Shown in pieces: positions 1-8,591 of a DNA stretch of 64,000 bases. The stretch is from Kriegella sp963975415. GTDB taxonomy: Bacteria; Bacteroidota; Bacteroidia; Flavobacteriales; Flavobacteriaceae. The notes beneath the pieces were generated by a model that saw only the letters and a list, made by a program, of their open reading frames with translations, did no database searches and was not told the DNA's origin. The first letter of the stretch is position 1; every line of letters starts with the position of its first letter. The DNA is taken from positions 1-64,000 of the forward strand of contig NZ_CAXBGN010000011.1 in assembly GCF_963975415.1 (NCBI RefSeq), read 5' to 3'. A program made the translations under genes and the position numbers.

Positions 1-5
1 GGCTG

Positions 6-35
6 CAAATCTACAACCTTTTCCCTATTACGCAA
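6..35 (-). promoter_or_regulatory. Leftward promoter leaving the window
   Basis: Read on the minus strand, TAGATTTG (complement of 6-13) matches the Bacteroidota -7 element TAnnTTTG, and TTG (complement of 33-35) lies 19 nt upstream. A/T-rich sequence lies further upstream. The strong form and the GCAGCC that follows resemble stable-RNA promoters, so a tRNA, rRNA or highly expressed gene probably lies left of the window; that part is inference. Confidence 0.6.
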
Positions 36-236
36 CTCTTTTTGCAAGGGTTTTTAAAAGTTTTTTTTACTCATCCCAGAGCACACTGTACCATAGGGTT
101 TTACGAATAAAAAATATAGCAAAAAAATGTAGCTAGAATCATAACGCCCCTTCAAAGTAGCTAACCGAACCCAACGGGCCACCAGACCATTCCATACCTA
201 TATATAAGGATACGCCTAAAAACACATTTATTATTA

Positions 237-267
237 TTGTCAGCATCAATACTAGATAGTATATTTG
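237..267 (+). promoter_or_regulatory. thrS operon promoter
   Basis: TATATTTG at 260-267 is a perfect -7 element (TAnnTTTG) and TTG at 237-239 lies 20 nt upstream. Transcription would start near 273, giving a leader of about 25 nt before the thrS ATG. The rest of 36-236 shows no gene I can support. Confidence 0.7.
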
Positions 268-298
268 CATCCTTATAATATATAGGTATATAACAGGT

Positions 299-2236
299 AT
301 GATTAAAATTACGCTACCAGACGGCACCATAAAAGAACACAACCCAGGCAGCACACCTATGGATGTTGCCAAAAGTATCAGTGAAGGGTTTGCCCGAAAT
401 GTAATTTCAGCAAAATTCAACGACACTGTAGTCGAAACTACCACCCCTCTCGTAGAAGACGGTTCGTTGGTGCTTTACACCTGGAACAACCCTGAAGGCA
501 AAAAGGCGTTTTGGCATTCATCGGCCCATATTTTGGCACAGGCTCTTGAAGAATTGCACCCTAATGTAAAACTGTGGGTCGGACCGGCCATTGATAATGG
601 GTTTTATTACGATGTCGATCTTGGGGATGAAACCATTTCAGAGAAAGATTTTAAGGCCATTGAAGATAAGATGTTGGAAATAGCCCGCGGAAAACATGAC
701 TTCTCTATGAGAGCCGTAAGCAAAAACGAGGCCCTATCTTATTATAAAGGTAAGAATCAATATAAGGTTGATCTTATTAGCAATTTAGAAGATGGCACTA
801 TTACGTTCTGTGACCATAGCACCTTCACCGATCTTTGCCGGGGCGGACACATCCCCAACACCGGTATCGTAAAGGCCGTTAAAATTCTTAGTGTTGCAGG
901 CGCCTATTATAAAGGTGATGAAAACGAAAAACAACTGACTCGGGTATATGGCATCTCTTTTCCTAAACAAAAAGAGCTTACAGAATACCTAACATTGCTT
1001 GAAGAAGCCAAAAAAAGAGATCACAGAAAACTAGGAAAGGAACTGGAACTGTTCACTTTTTCCCAAAAGGTGGGCCAGGGGCTACCACTATGGCTCCCCA
1101 AAGGTGCTGCTTTGCGGGAACGACTGGAGCAATTCTTAAAAAAGGCACAGAAAAAAGCCGGGTATGAAATGGTCATTACCCCGCATATCGGCCAAAAGGA
1201 ACTTTATGTCACATCAGGCCATTATGAAAAATATGGAGCTGATAGCTTTCAACCCATTCATACCCCCAAAGAAGATGAGGAGTTTTTATTAAAGCCAATG
1301 AACTGTCCGCATCACTGTGAGGTTTTTAATTTCAAACCGCATTCCTATAAGGATCTACCAAAACGTTTTGCGGAATTCGGTACTGTTTATAGGTATGAAC
1401 AAAGTGGTGAGCTTCATGGGTTGACCCGGGTACGTGGTTTTACACAAGACGATGCACACATATTTTGCACTACAGGCCAACTGGATCAAGAATTTAAAAA
1501 CGTGATCGACCTATCTTTATATGTCTTACGATCTTTAGGCTTTGAAGACTTTACCGCCCAAGTTTCCGTTCGTGATTTGGAGAAACCGGAAAAGTATATC
1601 GGATCTGTCGAAAACTGGGAAAAGGCTGAAAACGCAATCATCAATGCCGCAAAGGAAAAAGGGCTCGATTTTGTTATCGAAAGTGGTGAAGCCGCCTTTT
1701 ATGGTCCGAAATTAGACTTTATGATCAAGGACGCTCTTGGAAGACAATGGCAATTGGGCACCATTCAAGTAGACTATAACCTTCCTGAGCGTTTCGACCT
1801 AACCTATAAAGGAAGCGATAACGAACTTCATAGACCCGTAATGATACATCGGGCACCTTTCGGAAGTATGGAGCGATTCATTGCCCTCTTACTAGAGCAT
1901 ACCGGTGGAAATTTCCCATTATGGCTGACCCCTGAGCAAGCTATTGTGCTGCCTATTAGCGAGAAACATGAAAAATATGCCGAAAAAGTTTTAATTTCCT
2001 TGGAAAATAACGAAATTCGCGCCCTCATTGATAACAGAAACGAAACTGTGGGCAAGAAAATACGGGAGGCAGAAATGAACAAAATACCGTATATGTTGAT
2101 TGTCGGGGAAAATGAAGAGGCTACAAACACCCTATCCGTTCGAAAACACGGTGGAGAAGATTTGGGCACAATTACCCTAGAGCAGTTTGCCGGCTTGGTA
2201 ACTAAAGAAATAAATAGTACCTTAAAGTCGTTTTAA
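299..2236 (+). CDS. thrS: Threonine--tRNA ligase
   Basis: Cytoplasmic class II aminoacyl-tRNA synthetase that charges tRNA-Thr. All expected parts are present in 645 aa. There is an N-terminal TGS domain (about 1-62) and an editing domain with HSSAH (73-77) and C180-RGGH. The catalytic core has MNCPHHC (334-340), whose Cys336 should bind zinc, the motif 2 region around RYEQSGELHG (365-374), and motif 3 with HRAPFGSMERF near 517. A C-terminal anticodon-binding domain follows. The length is normal for the family. It is the first gene of the conserved thrS-infC-rpmI-rplT operon, with 31 nt to the proposed infC start. Confidence 0.98.
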   Translation: MIKITLPDGTIKEHNPGSTPMDVAKSISEGFARNVISAKFNDTVVETTTPLVEDGSLVLYTWNNPEGKKAFWHSSAHILAQALEELHPNVKLWVGPAIDNGFYYDVDLGDETISEKDFKAIEDKMLEIARGKHDFSMRAVSKNEALSYYKGKNQYKVDLISNLEDGTITFCDHSTFTDLCRGGHIPNTGIVKAVKILSVAGAYYKGDENEKQLTRVYGISFPKQKELTEYLTLLEEAKKRDHRKLGKELELFTFSQKVGQGLPLWLPKGAALRERLEQFLKKAQKKAGYEMVITPHIGQKELYVTSGHYEKYGADSFQPIHTPKEDEEFLLKPMNCPHHCEVFNFKPHSYKDLPKRFAEFGTVYRYEQSGELHGLTRVRGFTQDDAHIFCTTGQLDQEFKNVIDLSLYVLRSLGFEDFTAQVSVRDLEKPEKYIGSVENWEKAENAIINAAKEKGLDFVIESGEAAFYGPKLDFMIKDALGRQWQLGTIQVDYNLPERFDLTYKGSDNELHRPVMIHRAPFGSMERFIALLLEHTGGNFPLWLTPEQAIVLPISEKHEKYAEKVLISLENNEIRALIDNRNETVGKKIREAEMNKIPYMLIVGENEEATNTLSVRKHGGEDLGTITLEQFAGLVTKEINSTLKSF

Positions 2237-2267
2237 AAACTGAATGTTTAACTAAAAAGTACGAGTC

Positions 2268-2822
2268 ATAGCTATAAGAAAAAGATTTAGGCCCCAACCT
2301 AGGAGGGAAAATAAAAACCCTCATAAAATCAATGAAAAAATTTTAGCACCAAAAGTCAGGTTGGTGGGCGATAACGTAGAAGTTGGGGTTTATCCAATAC
2401 GGGAAGCGCTGGATAAATCTGACGAAATGGGGTTGGATTTGGTAGAGATATCACCAAAGGCAGATCCCCCTGTATGTAAAATAATAGATTATAAAAAGTT
2501 TCTATACGAACAAAAGAAGCGCGAAAAGGCCATGAAAGCCAAGGCGTCTAAGGTTGTCGTAAAAGAGATTCGTTTCGGTCCGCAGACAGATGACCATGAT
2601 TACGAATTTAAAAAGAAACATGCCGAGAAGTTCTTAAAGGATGGAGCCAAATTAAAGGCGTATGTTTTTTTCAAAGGCCGTTCCATCGTATATAAAGATC
2701 AGGGCGAAATCTTGTTATTACGACTTGCCTCTGAACTGGAAGAATGGGGTAAAGTAGAACAGATGCCCAAATTGGAAGGAAAGCGGATGACCATGTTCAT
2801 CGCAGCAAAAACAAAAAAATAG
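2268..2822 (+). CDS. infC: Translation initiation factor IF-3, AUA start
   Basis: IF-3 binds the 30S subunit and checks the start codon. The reading frame is open from the stop at 2253-2255, but there is no ATG or GTG before the IF-3 core and the first TTG is at 2361, inside the conserved KVRLVGDNVEVG stretch. Translating upstream gives (ATA)-A-I-R-K-R-F-R-P-Q-P-R-R-E, the N-terminus usual for flavobacterial IF-3. The start is therefore taken as ATA at 2268, giving 184 aa, the normal family length. E. coli infC uses AUU, so IF-3 can sense and repress its own rare start codon; the same logic is inferred here. Starting at TTG 2361 would remove about 31 conserved residues. Confidence 0.9.
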   Translation: MAIRKRFRPQPRRENKNPHKINEKILAPKVRLVGDNVEVGVYPIREALDKSDEMGLDLVEISPKADPPVCKIIDYKKFLYEQKKREKAMKAKASKVVVKEIRFGPQTDDHDYEFKKKHAEKFLKDGAKLKAYVFFKGRSIVYKDQGEILLLRLASELEEWGKVEQMPKLEGKRMTMFIAAKTKK

Positions 2823-2888
2823 ATTAGTAGGTGAGCTACTGAAATATCCTGATAGTTTTCAGGACATCATTGATTAAATAAATAGAAA

Positions 2889-3086
2889 ATGCCTAAAATG
2901 AAAACAAAGTCTAGTGCCAAAAAGCGGTTCAAGCTTACGGGTACTGGAAAAATTAAGAGAAAACACGCTTTTAAAAGCCACATTCTTACAAAGAAGTCTA
3001 AAAAGCGAAAACTTAATTTAACCCATTCCACTTTGGTACACAAAGCGGATGAAAAAAGCATCAAAGAACAATTGTGCTTAAAATAA
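2889..3086 (+). CDS. rpmI: 50S ribosomal protein L35
   Basis: A 65-residue, very basic protein of the large ribosomal subunit. The N-terminus PKMKTKSSAKKRFKLTGTGK is the L35 signature. It lies 66 nt after infC and before rplT, the canonical order, and is probably co-transcribed from the thrS promoter. Confidence 0.97.
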   Translation: MPKMKTKSSAKKRFKLTGTGKIKRKHAFKSHILTKKSKKRKLNLTHSTLVHKADEKSIKEQLCLK

Positions 3087-3214
3087 TTGTTCAAAGCCGG
3101 TAATTAACATTAACCCTGGAGTTAGGCTTATCAGTAAAAATCACACTTTATAACTGTGGTTGAGAAGATTACAAAGTGTCACATGGACCGCCTGCTACAA
3201 AAAAAATTAAAATT
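3087..3214 (+). promoter_or_regulatory. Possible structured rplT leader
   Basis: This 128-nt spacer is long for the middle of a ribosomal-protein operon. It contains a 7-bp inverted repeat, ACACTTT (3143-3149) with AAAGTGT (3173-3179), about 35 nt before the rplT ATG. L20 is known to autoregulate through leader RNA in E. coli and Firmicutes. I recognise no described leader class here, so this is a candidate only. Confidence 0.3.
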
Positions 3215-3559
3215 ATGCCAAGATCAGTAAATGCAGTTGCTTCAAGAGCCAGAAGAAAAAAGGTGATGAAGCAAGCCAAAGGTTACTTCGGAAGACGTAA
3301 AAATGTCTGGACAGTAGCAAAAAATGCGGTTGAAAAAGCAATGCAATATGCTTATAGAGACCGAAGAAACAAAAAAAGAACATTTCGTGCCTTATGGATT
3401 ACCCGTATTAATGCAGGCGCCCGGTTACACGGAATGTCGTATTCTCAATTTATGGGAAAGGTGAAAGCGAATCAAATTGACCTAAACCGAAAGGTTTTAG
3501 CCGATTTGGCCATGAACCATCCCGATGCCTTTAAAGCCATTGTGGATAAAGTAAAATAG
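3215..3559 (+). CDS. rplT: 50S ribosomal protein L20
   Basis: L20 binds 23S rRNA early in 50S assembly. The product is 114 aa, beginning PRSVNAVASRARRKKVMKQA, with the basic N-terminal arm and the conserved AKGYFGRRKNV segment. The ATG at 3215 is chosen because the conserved protein begins there; an in-frame GTG at 3176 would add 13 unconserved residues and would lie within the spacer hairpin. It is the last gene of the operon. Confidence 0.97.
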   Translation: MPRSVNAVASRARRKKVMKQAKGYFGRRKNVWTVAKNAVEKAMQYAYRDRRNKKRTFRALWITRINAGARLHGMSYSQFMGKVKANQIDLNRKVLADLAMNHPDAFKAIVDKVK

Positions 3560-3587
3560 TATAACAAACAAATCAGTAAGCTCACAT

Positions 3588-3627
3588 AAAAAATCCGGTC
3601 GACCCTCAAGTCAACCGGATTTTTTAT
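3588..3627. terminator. Bidirectional rho-independent terminator
   Basis: ATCCGGT (3593-3599) pairs with ACCGGAT (3614-3620), with an A run before and a T run after. It lies between the convergent ends of rplT and the YjbQ gene and can serve both strands. Confidence 0.85.
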
Positions 3628-3636
3628 ACCTCATAC

Positions 3637-4059
3637 TCACTCTCCAAATGCAGTGATGACCAAATTTCTTCCCGAACTATAATCCCTATGCTCACATAGA
3701 TAAATTCCTTGCCAAATTCCAAGATTGAGTTTTCCTCTTGTAACAGGAATTTGTACGGAAGCCCCCATTAAAGATGATTTTATATGTGCCGGCATATCAT
3801 CTGGCCCCTCATAGGTATGAATGTAATATGGCGCATTTTCGGGAACCATCTTATTCATATGACTTTCAAAATCAATGCGCACGGTAGGGTCGGCGTTCTC
3901 ATTGATAGTCAAACTTGCCGAAGTGTGTTTGATAAAGACCTGAAGGATTCCCGTGCTTATGTGCATTAATTCAGGTAGTGCAACCAGAATATCTTCCGTA
4001 ATTAAATGAAACCCTCTTTCGTAACCTCTTAACCTGATTTCCTTCTGATAAAACTTCAT
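3637..4059 (-). CDS. yjbQ: YjbQ / UPF0047 family protein
   Basis: A 140-aa member of the YjbQ (UPF0047) family. The hallmark segments HTSASLTINENADP, GPDDMPAHIKSSL and LGIWQGIYLCEHR hold the conserved His residues of the putative active site. Some family members show weak thiamine-phosphate synthase activity in vitro, but the physiological role is unknown. It is a single gene, convergent with rplT and separated from it by the shared terminator. Confidence 0.9.
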   Translation of the reverse strand: MKFYQKEIRLRGYERGFHLITEDILVALPELMHISTGILQVFIKHTSASLTINENADPTVRIDFESHMNKMVPENAPYYIHTYEGPDDMPAHIKSSLMGASVQIPVTRGKLNLGIWQGIYLCEHRDYSSGRNLVITAFGE

Positions 4060-4128
4060 AGTCCTTTTAATCGTATCAATAAAATGTAAAACTTTCTAAA
4101 ACTAAGCCATTATCCCATTCATAACAAA

Positions 4129-4136
4129 TACCTTTG
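4129..4136 (+). promoter_or_regulatory. -7 element for the HAD phosphatase gene
   Basis: TACCTTTG matches TAnnTTTG 19 bp before the ATG at 4156. I see no TTG at the expected -33 position, so this is only half of a promoter. Confidence 0.45.
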
Positions 4137-4155
4137 CCGCTTAAAATTATTTTCG

Positions 4156-4953
4156 ATGGATTTATCCCAAGTTAAAATGGTCGTTACCGATATGGACGGT
4201 ACACTTTTAAACTCCGATCATCAGGTCAGTGACCAATTTTTTGAACTTTTTAAAGAATTAAGAAAGAAAGATATCGTCTTCGTAGCCGCTAGTGGAAGAC
4301 AATACCATAGCATTGTGGACAAGTTATCGTCGATTAAGGACGATATTATCGTCATTGCCGAGAATGGAGGTCTCGCCAGAAAAAATGGTCAAGAACTAAT
4401 CTCAACGCCCTTGCAAAGCGGAGCTAAAAACACAATTTTGGAAGTGTTGGAAAAAGTACCCAATATACACCCTGTGCTATGCGGAGGCGATAAGGCTTAT
4501 CTGCTGGGCACTTCAAATGAATTTGTCGATAAGCTTAAAGAATACTATACAGAGTTTGAATTACTTGACGATCTAAGAACTTTTGAAGGGGAAATTCTAA
4601 AAATAGCCATATACCACTTTGAAAGTTCAGAGAAGTATATCTATCCCGCTGTAAAACATTTGGAAGGCGACCTCAAAGTGAAAGTTTCCGGAGAAAACTG
4701 GGTAGACATATCAAGCCCGAACGCAAATAAAGGTTTTGCATTAGATAAGGTGCAAAAAATGTACAATATTACTCCAAAAGAGACTATGGTTTTTGGGGAC
4801 TACAACAACGATCTTGAAATGTTGTCTTTGGCCGATTTCAGTTTTGCTATGGAAAATGCACATCCAAACGTAAAAAAGGCGGCCAATTATAGTACATTGA
4901 GCAACAATGAACAAGGAGTCGAACACATACTTAGGCAACTGGTAACGGGTTAG
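4156..4953 (+). CDS. Cof-type HAD phosphatase
   Basis: A cytoplasmic HAD-superfamily hydrolase of the Cof subfamily, which removes phosphate from sugar phosphates or nucleotides. The nucleophile motif DMDGTLLNSD is at about residues 12-21, and motif IV VFGDYNNDLEML, which binds Mg2+, is near 213-224. The large C2-type cap between them and the 265-aa length fit Cof proteins. The substrate cannot be read from sequence. It stands alone and ends 36 nt from the convergent AraC gene. Confidence 0.88.
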   Translation: MDLSQVKMVVTDMDGTLLNSDHQVSDQFFELFKELRKKDIVFVAASGRQYHSIVDKLSSIKDDIIVIAENGGLARKNGQELISTPLQSGAKNTILEVLEKVPNIHPVLCGGDKAYLLGTSNEFVDKLKEYYTEFELLDDLRTFEGEILKIAIYHFESSEKYIYPAVKHLEGDLKVKVSGENWVDISSPNANKGFALDKVQKMYNITPKETMVFGDYNNDLEMLSLADFSFAMENAHPNVKKAANYSTLSNNEQGVEHILRQLVTG

Positions 4954-4989
4954 TCGAACGAAAACTAACAAAACCTTAGTACCAAAACT

Positions 4990-6033
4990 TTAAAGACCAA
5001 TTAAACTGGCCGGTATTTCTAAAAATAGGGAGCATATCGAATATATTACTTGCTTAAGATGGCTGGGCAAATAGCCCATGGTTCTTTTAAAAGCTGTCGT
5101 AAAATGTTGCGGATTGGAATAACCGACCTCATATGCCGCCTGCGCTATAGACGTACCATCTTGTGTAATCATTTTTTTAGCTTCTTCCATTCTCAGTGCC
5201 GTAATATGTTTAAAAATGGTTATTCCGTAAACCCTCTTAAAATCTCTTTTCAGTTTAGTGGCATTAAACCCCGCTACTTCAGCTAAATCCATAATACTAA
5301 GAGGTTTCTTTAAATTTTTTCTAATATATCCTTCTACTTTAACCAAAGCCAAATAGTCTGATTTTGGTATTTTAACATCACCTTTTAAGACCTTGGAGGT
5401 TTGTTTGCCTAGAAAAAAATCAATCAATAGCACGGTCAGTTTACTTTCTAAATACCTTTGCCTCACTTGGCCCGAATACGGGCATTGTACAATCTCATTT
5501 ATCTTTTGAATCATAGACGGAGCTATGGGTTTACTCTTTTCCCAAAGTACAAAAGGTTTTGAATTGGCCATAGCACTATGTAACTTCCCAAACGATTCTT
5601 CAAATTCAGCATATAACAAGTGCCTCAAGTAATCATGGGCAACATATATTTCAAATATTTTTATTTTTTCATTTAAAAATATATCCCTGCCCTCTAAGAT
5701 CGGCAAATAGAACATGTTGCAATAATTCTCGGGAATATGAATAGAAGCTCCATCAGCCGTCAGTGATTCAAAACTCCCTCCCCCTTCTAATGAAAAATGA
5801 AGTTTTAATATGGGGCAATCACTTGAAACCCCCATTTCAAATCTCTTCCCGACCGGCATGACTTTATCGGAAAATGTTGAACCACTTACCACCATCCTAC
5901 CTTCCTTCGTATATGATTCAACGATGTCGTATTGTACTGAATTGCCTATAAACGAATCGTAAAAGAACTTTTCCGAGATGATGTTCTTCTGTGGGTATTG
6001 TTCCTTACCCTGCTTTTTAAGTCGCTGTTTCAT
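4990..6033 (-). CDS. AraC-family regulator of the iron-uptake locus
   Basis: A 347-aa transcription regulator. The C-terminal 100 residues form the double helix-turn-helix AraC domain, including IMDLAEVAGFNATKLKRDF and SIAQAAYEVGYSNPQHFTTA. The N-terminal half is a ligand-sensing region that I cannot assign. The gene is divergent from the TonB-dependent receptor. This arrangement and domain type resemble PchR-like regulators that sense ferric siderophores; that is inference. Two identical 11-bp repeats lie in the shared intergenic region. Confidence 0.88.
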   Translation of the reverse strand: MKQRLKKQGKEQYPQKNIISEKFFYDSFIGNSVQYDIVESYTKEGRMVVSGSTFSDKVMPVGKRFEMGVSSDCPILKLHFSLEGGGSFESLTADGASIHIPENYCNMFYLPILEGRDIFLNEKIKIFEIYVAHDYLRHLLYAEFEESFGKLHSAMANSKPFVLWEKSKPIAPSMIQKINEIVQCPYSGQVRQRYLESKLTVLLIDFFLGKQTSKVLKGDVKIPKSDYLALVKVEGYIRKNLKKPLSIMDLAEVAGFNATKLKRDFKRVYGITIFKHITALRMEEAKKMITQDGTSIAQAAYEVGYSNPQHFTTAFKRTMGYLPSHLKQVIYSICSLFLEIPASLIGL

Positions 6034-6037
6034 TACT

Positions 6038-6069
6038 TCCTTTTACGTATATAAAAAATCCTTTTACGT
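6038..6069. promoter_or_regulatory. Direct repeat, candidate AraC-type operator
   Basis: TCCTTTTACGT occurs at 6038-6048 and again, identically, at 6059-6069, a spacing of exactly 21 bp (two helical turns). AraC-family activators typically bind two half-sites 21 bp apart next to the -35/-33 region. The second copy ends 23 bp before the -7 element of the TonB receptor gene. Confidence 0.55.
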
Positions 6070-6092
6070 TACCTCCTCCTAAAAACCTATTC

Positions 6093-6100
6093 TAGTTTTG
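6093..6100 (+). promoter_or_regulatory. -7 element for the TonB receptor operon
   Basis: TAGTTTTG matches TAnnTTTG, 54 bp before the receptor ATG. No TTG is found at -33, where the second 11-bp repeat lies instead, consistent with an activator-dependent promoter. Confidence 0.5.
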
Positions 6101-6153
6101 CAAATCTAACTTATTTAGACTAAATCTTAATAAATATAGAAACAAATTAAATA

Positions 6154-8571
6154 ATGACCAAAACACTTGTTTTTACCTTTCTAATCCTAACGATTACGGC
6201 CATAGGACAATCTCAAAAAGGCACTATTTCCGGAAGAGTTCATAGTGATAATGGTCAAGCCCTGCCTTGGGCAACTGTGCTTCTCAAGGACACTTCTTAT
6301 GGGGTACAGACCGATGAAAATGGTTATTATAGCATTAAAAATGTACCCAGTGGGCGCTATGTCATAACCGTATCATATATAGGATTTGGCTCGCTTTCAA
6401 AAAAAATCATCCTCAAAAAGAGCTCCCAAGATTTAAAAATTGACTTCACCCTTTCGGAAAACACAGAAAATCTCGACGAGATTGTCGTCAATGGTAAGAC
6501 CAAGGAGACAACCATTGAAACCAAAGGCTTTGCTGTCACTGCCGTAAAAACAAAGGAAGCTAGTCTTCGAAATATTCAAACAAACGAATTATTAAACACC
6601 ACCGTTGGGGTGAAAATTCGTCAAAATGGAGGATTAGGTTCTGAAGTACGTTATAGTTTAAATGGACTATCAGGAAACTCGGTACGAATTTTTATTGACG
6701 GAATTCCAATCTCTACCTACGGCTCTTCATTTAATCTAAACAGTATTCCTCCTTCGATGATTAAGAATATTGAAGTTTATAAGGGGGTCGTACCAGGGCA
6801 TCTGGCAGACGATGCTTTAGGTGGGGCAATTAATATCGTACTTCATAAAGGTGCAAAAACCAATTTAAATGCTTCGGTTTCTTACGGCTCGTTCAACACC
6901 CTACAAACTAGTGTTAATGGCTTGTATCGCTTTAAAGAGTCAGGCTTTACGGTAAAAGCTTCTCTTTTTCACAACTATTCTGATAATGATTATAAAGTTT
7001 CTGGCAGAAGTGTTGTTGTTACCGGTTTAGGAGGTGTACAAACCCCCATAACGGCCAGAAGGTTCAACGATGCCTATCGATCTACTGGTGGAATGGCACA
7101 AATCGGTTATACCGATGTAAAATGGGCCGACCAATTTTTTGTTGGTATCACAGGTTCAGATGATTACAAAGAAGTTCAACACGGGGCTTTTATGACCATA
7201 ACTCCTTATAAGGATAGGTTTTTGGAGTCGGATGCCCTGCTCGCAAGCCTGAACTATCAAAAGAAAGACCTTTTTACGAAAGGACTTGATGTTAACGTAA
7301 ACGGCTTGTATGGTAAAAGAAATCGCATGGTTAACGATACTGTTTCATGGGCTTATAGTTGGAATGGGGAAAGGGCTACTGATTTTAGAGGTAATGAATA
7401 CCAATATACTTGGGGTTCGCAACAAGAGGGAGGCCCTACCCTTGCTAAAATCAATAGAAATGTAGCGTCTATTAGAACAGGGGTATCATATGCTTTTAAT
7501 GAGCACCACAAAGTGTTATTGAACCATGTATATAGTGGTATTGACAGGGAAGACAGTGATGCTTTGAGATCTGTTTTGGAAAACACATTTGTAGGAACCA
7601 GAGATTTGAAAAAAAACATTTACTCTCTTACTTATGAATTATCGGCCTTTGATGATAAGTTGAAGACGAGTTTATTTGGAAAGCACTATCAACAAAAAAC
7701 CACAAGTGTAGACCCCGCAATAGAAACCGATGAAAACGGAAACGATGTTATCGTAGATGAAATAGTCAGTAGTAATAAAAATTACGACGGGTATGGTTTT
7801 GCTGCATCCTATGAAATTATACCGAACGTAACTGTTTTAACATCGGCAGAAAAAGCCATACGTCTACCCAATGAAACAGAAGTATTCGGTAATGATGGGG
7901 ATAATGTAGTAGCGAACTCTAGTATTGACCCTGAAAGCAGCAACAACTACAATTTAGGTTTCAGGTTTGGCAATTTCAACATCAAAAAACATGCTTTCAC
8001 CATATCTACCAATGTTTTTACGCGAAACATTAAAGATAGAATCGGTTTACCGATAGAAACCTCTTTAAATATAGATGATGAATTAATAGTCTATGTAAAC
8101 CAAGGCAGTGGTACTTCTAAAGGTTTTGACGCACAATTAAATTACTCATACAATAACAATTTTGGTCTCAATTTCAATATTTCAAAGTTCGACTTGAAAA
8201 TCGAAAACCAAGGAATAGAAATCGATGTCCCCAACACTCCTTTCTTTACAATGAACGGTGGTTTACGCTATTCGTTTAAGAATTTGATACAAAAGAAGTC
8301 TAGACTTAATGCCTTCTATAATGTCTATTTCACTGATGAATTCTCGTTCTTGACGGCACAAGGAAGCAACACTGTTGGGAATGAATTTTTCGAGGTGCCC
8401 CAACAATTAGCACAAGATTTCGGACTCAGTTACGCATTCCCCAATAATAAGTTTGTGATGAGTTTTGACATCAAAAATATATTTGACAAACCCGTATATG
8501 ATAATTTATCTGTACAAAAACCAGGGAGGGCTTTTTACCTAAAATTGAATTACACAATAAATAAATTTTAA
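6154..8571 (+). CDS. TonB-dependent receptor, probable ferric-siderophore transporter
   Basis: An 805-aa outer-membrane receptor. It has a signal peptide (to about residue 20), a CarboxypepD_reg-like domain (about 22-108) with the typical GTISGRVHSDNGQALPWATV start, a plug domain (about 115-230) and a beta-barrel ending in an aromatic residue (NYTINKF). No STN signalling domain is visible. The DUF4374 lipoprotein follows 20 nt downstream. Together with the PepSY protein this matches the order seen in the Bacteroides xenosiderophore system XusA-XusB-XusC, so uptake of iron bound to a foreign siderophore is the likely job. The specific siderophore is unknown. Confidence 0.85.
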   Translation: MTKTLVFTFLILTITAIGQSQKGTISGRVHSDNGQALPWATVLLKDTSYGVQTDENGYYSIKNVPSGRYVITVSYIGFGSLSKKIILKKSSQDLKIDFTLSENTENLDEIVVNGKTKETTIETKGFAVTAVKTKEASLRNIQTNELLNTTVGVKIRQNGGLGSEVRYSLNGLSGNSVRIFIDGIPISTYGSSFNLNSIPPSMIKNIEVYKGVVPGHLADDALGGAINIVLHKGAKTNLNASVSYGSFNTLQTSVNGLYRFKESGFTVKASLFHNYSDNDYKVSGRSVVVTGLGGVQTPITARRFNDAYRSTGGMAQIGYTDVKWADQFFVGITGSDDYKEVQHGAFMTITPYKDRFLESDALLASLNYQKKDLFTKGLDVNVNGLYGKRNRMVNDTVSWAYSWNGERATDFRGNEYQYTWGSQQEGGPTLAKINRNVASIRTGVSYAFNEHHKVLLNHVYSGIDREDSDALRSVLENTFVGTRDLKKNIYSLTYELSAFDDKLKTSLFGKHYQQKTTSVDPAIETDENGNDVIVDEIVSSNKNYDGYGFAASYEIIPNVTVLTSAEKAIRLPNETEVFGNDGDNVVANSSIDPESSNNYNLGFRFGNFNIKKHAFTISTNVFTRNIKDRIGLPIETSLNIDDELIVYVNQGSGTSKGFDAQLNYSYNNNFGLNFNISKFDLKIENQGIEIDVPNTPFFTMNGGLRYSFKNLIQKKSRLNAFYNVYFTDEFSFLTAQGSNTVGNEFFEVPQQLAQDFGLSYAFPNNKFVMSFDIKNIFDKPVYDNLSVQKPGRAFYLKLNYTINKF

Positions 8572-8591
8572 TCATTTAAATAAAATCGAAA

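Noticed and set aside
139..444. Minus-strand ORF of 101 aa across the thrS promoter
   Set aside because: It overlaps the promoter and thrS and resembles no protein I know.
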